A stretch of 64,000 nucleotides of DNA. Source: Varibaculum cambriense. GTDB lineage: Bacteria; Actinomycetota; Actinomycetes; Actinomycetales; Actinomycetaceae. Made by a program: the position numbers and the translations under genes. Location: positions 385,101 through 449,100 of the forward strand of contig NZ_PKHX01000001.1 of NCBI RefSeq assembly GCF_002848005.1, read 5' to 3'. Numbering within the stretch: the first letter of the stretch is position 1; each line of letters starts with the position of its first letter. Under the pieces are notes generated by a model. That model was not told where the DNA came from. It ran no database searches and saw nothing but the letters and a program-made list of their open reading frames with translations. Shown one piece after another: positions 63,991 through 64,000 of this stretch.

Positions 63991-64000
63991 CTAATTACGG

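Overview
The window looks like the chromosome of a moderate-G+C actinobacterium, probably of the Actinomycetaceae (Actinomyces, Mobiluncus or Varibaculum type). The clues are the order ffs - dnaX - recR - lysC - asd, LPXTG-type surface proteins, a fermentative AdhE, and many GTG/TTG starts behind GGAGG-like ribosome sites. The genus is inferred, because no rRNA lies in the window.

Positions 1-26 kb are mostly core chromosome. They hold the end of a metal ABC transporter (two ABC-3 permeases) and a four-gene membrane cluster of a small membrane protein, an SPFH/zinc-ribbon protein, a TFIIB-type zinc-ribbon protein and a TPM-domain protein. The last three resemble Bacillus YdjI, YdjG and YdjH. 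A signalling operon follows: a LuxR-type response regulator, a large 7TM sensor and a histidine kinase that reads as two overlapping ORFs. Then come a lipoprotein, a PfkB sugar kinase behind the tail of a lost sugar transporter, adhE, two tandem paralogous MFS genes (one truncated) with a divergent TetR regulator, an LRV-domain membrane protein, asd-lysC, recR-dnaX, the SRP RNA and tRNA-Ser(GGA).

Positions 26-43 kb mix metabolism, surface and defence: a HEPN-type Abi gene with a candidate upstream structured RNA, an FGGY kinase, a 1344-residue LPXTG protein with calcium-binding TSP3-like repeats, an AbiEi/AbiEii pair, a zinc alcohol dehydrogenase, a SHIRT-domain wall protein, a dihydroxyacetone-kinase/dehydrogenase operon and a YeiH-type exporter.

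Positions 43-49 kb are a patchwork of mobile DNA. They hold a phd antitoxin with a truncated doc, a 90-bp direct duplication carrying strong terminators and a tRNA T-arm-like segment, the minus-strand remnant of a SinI-like restriction endonuclease, two low-G+C genes of Firmicutes character, and an apparent ABC-three-component (ABC-3C) conflict operon with an XRE regulator.

Positions 49.4-64 kb are the early/replication half of a prophage: a sigma-like regulator, PD-(D/E)XK and DUF2815 proteins, a family A polymerase, an antirepressor, a primase-helicase, a VRR-NUC nuclease, a SNF2 helicase, a DUF1492 regulator, HNH, small terminase and a short MetK. A second HEPN Abi gene with its own promoter-like signal and candidate structured RNA is inserted antisense in this module. 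No integrase or attachment site is proven in the window.

The most notable signals are the two HEPN Abi loci, which share a hairpin 33-34 bases upstream of the start; the ABC-3C operon; the split 7TM kinase operon; and the stacked remnants of inactivated toxin-antitoxin and restriction systems.
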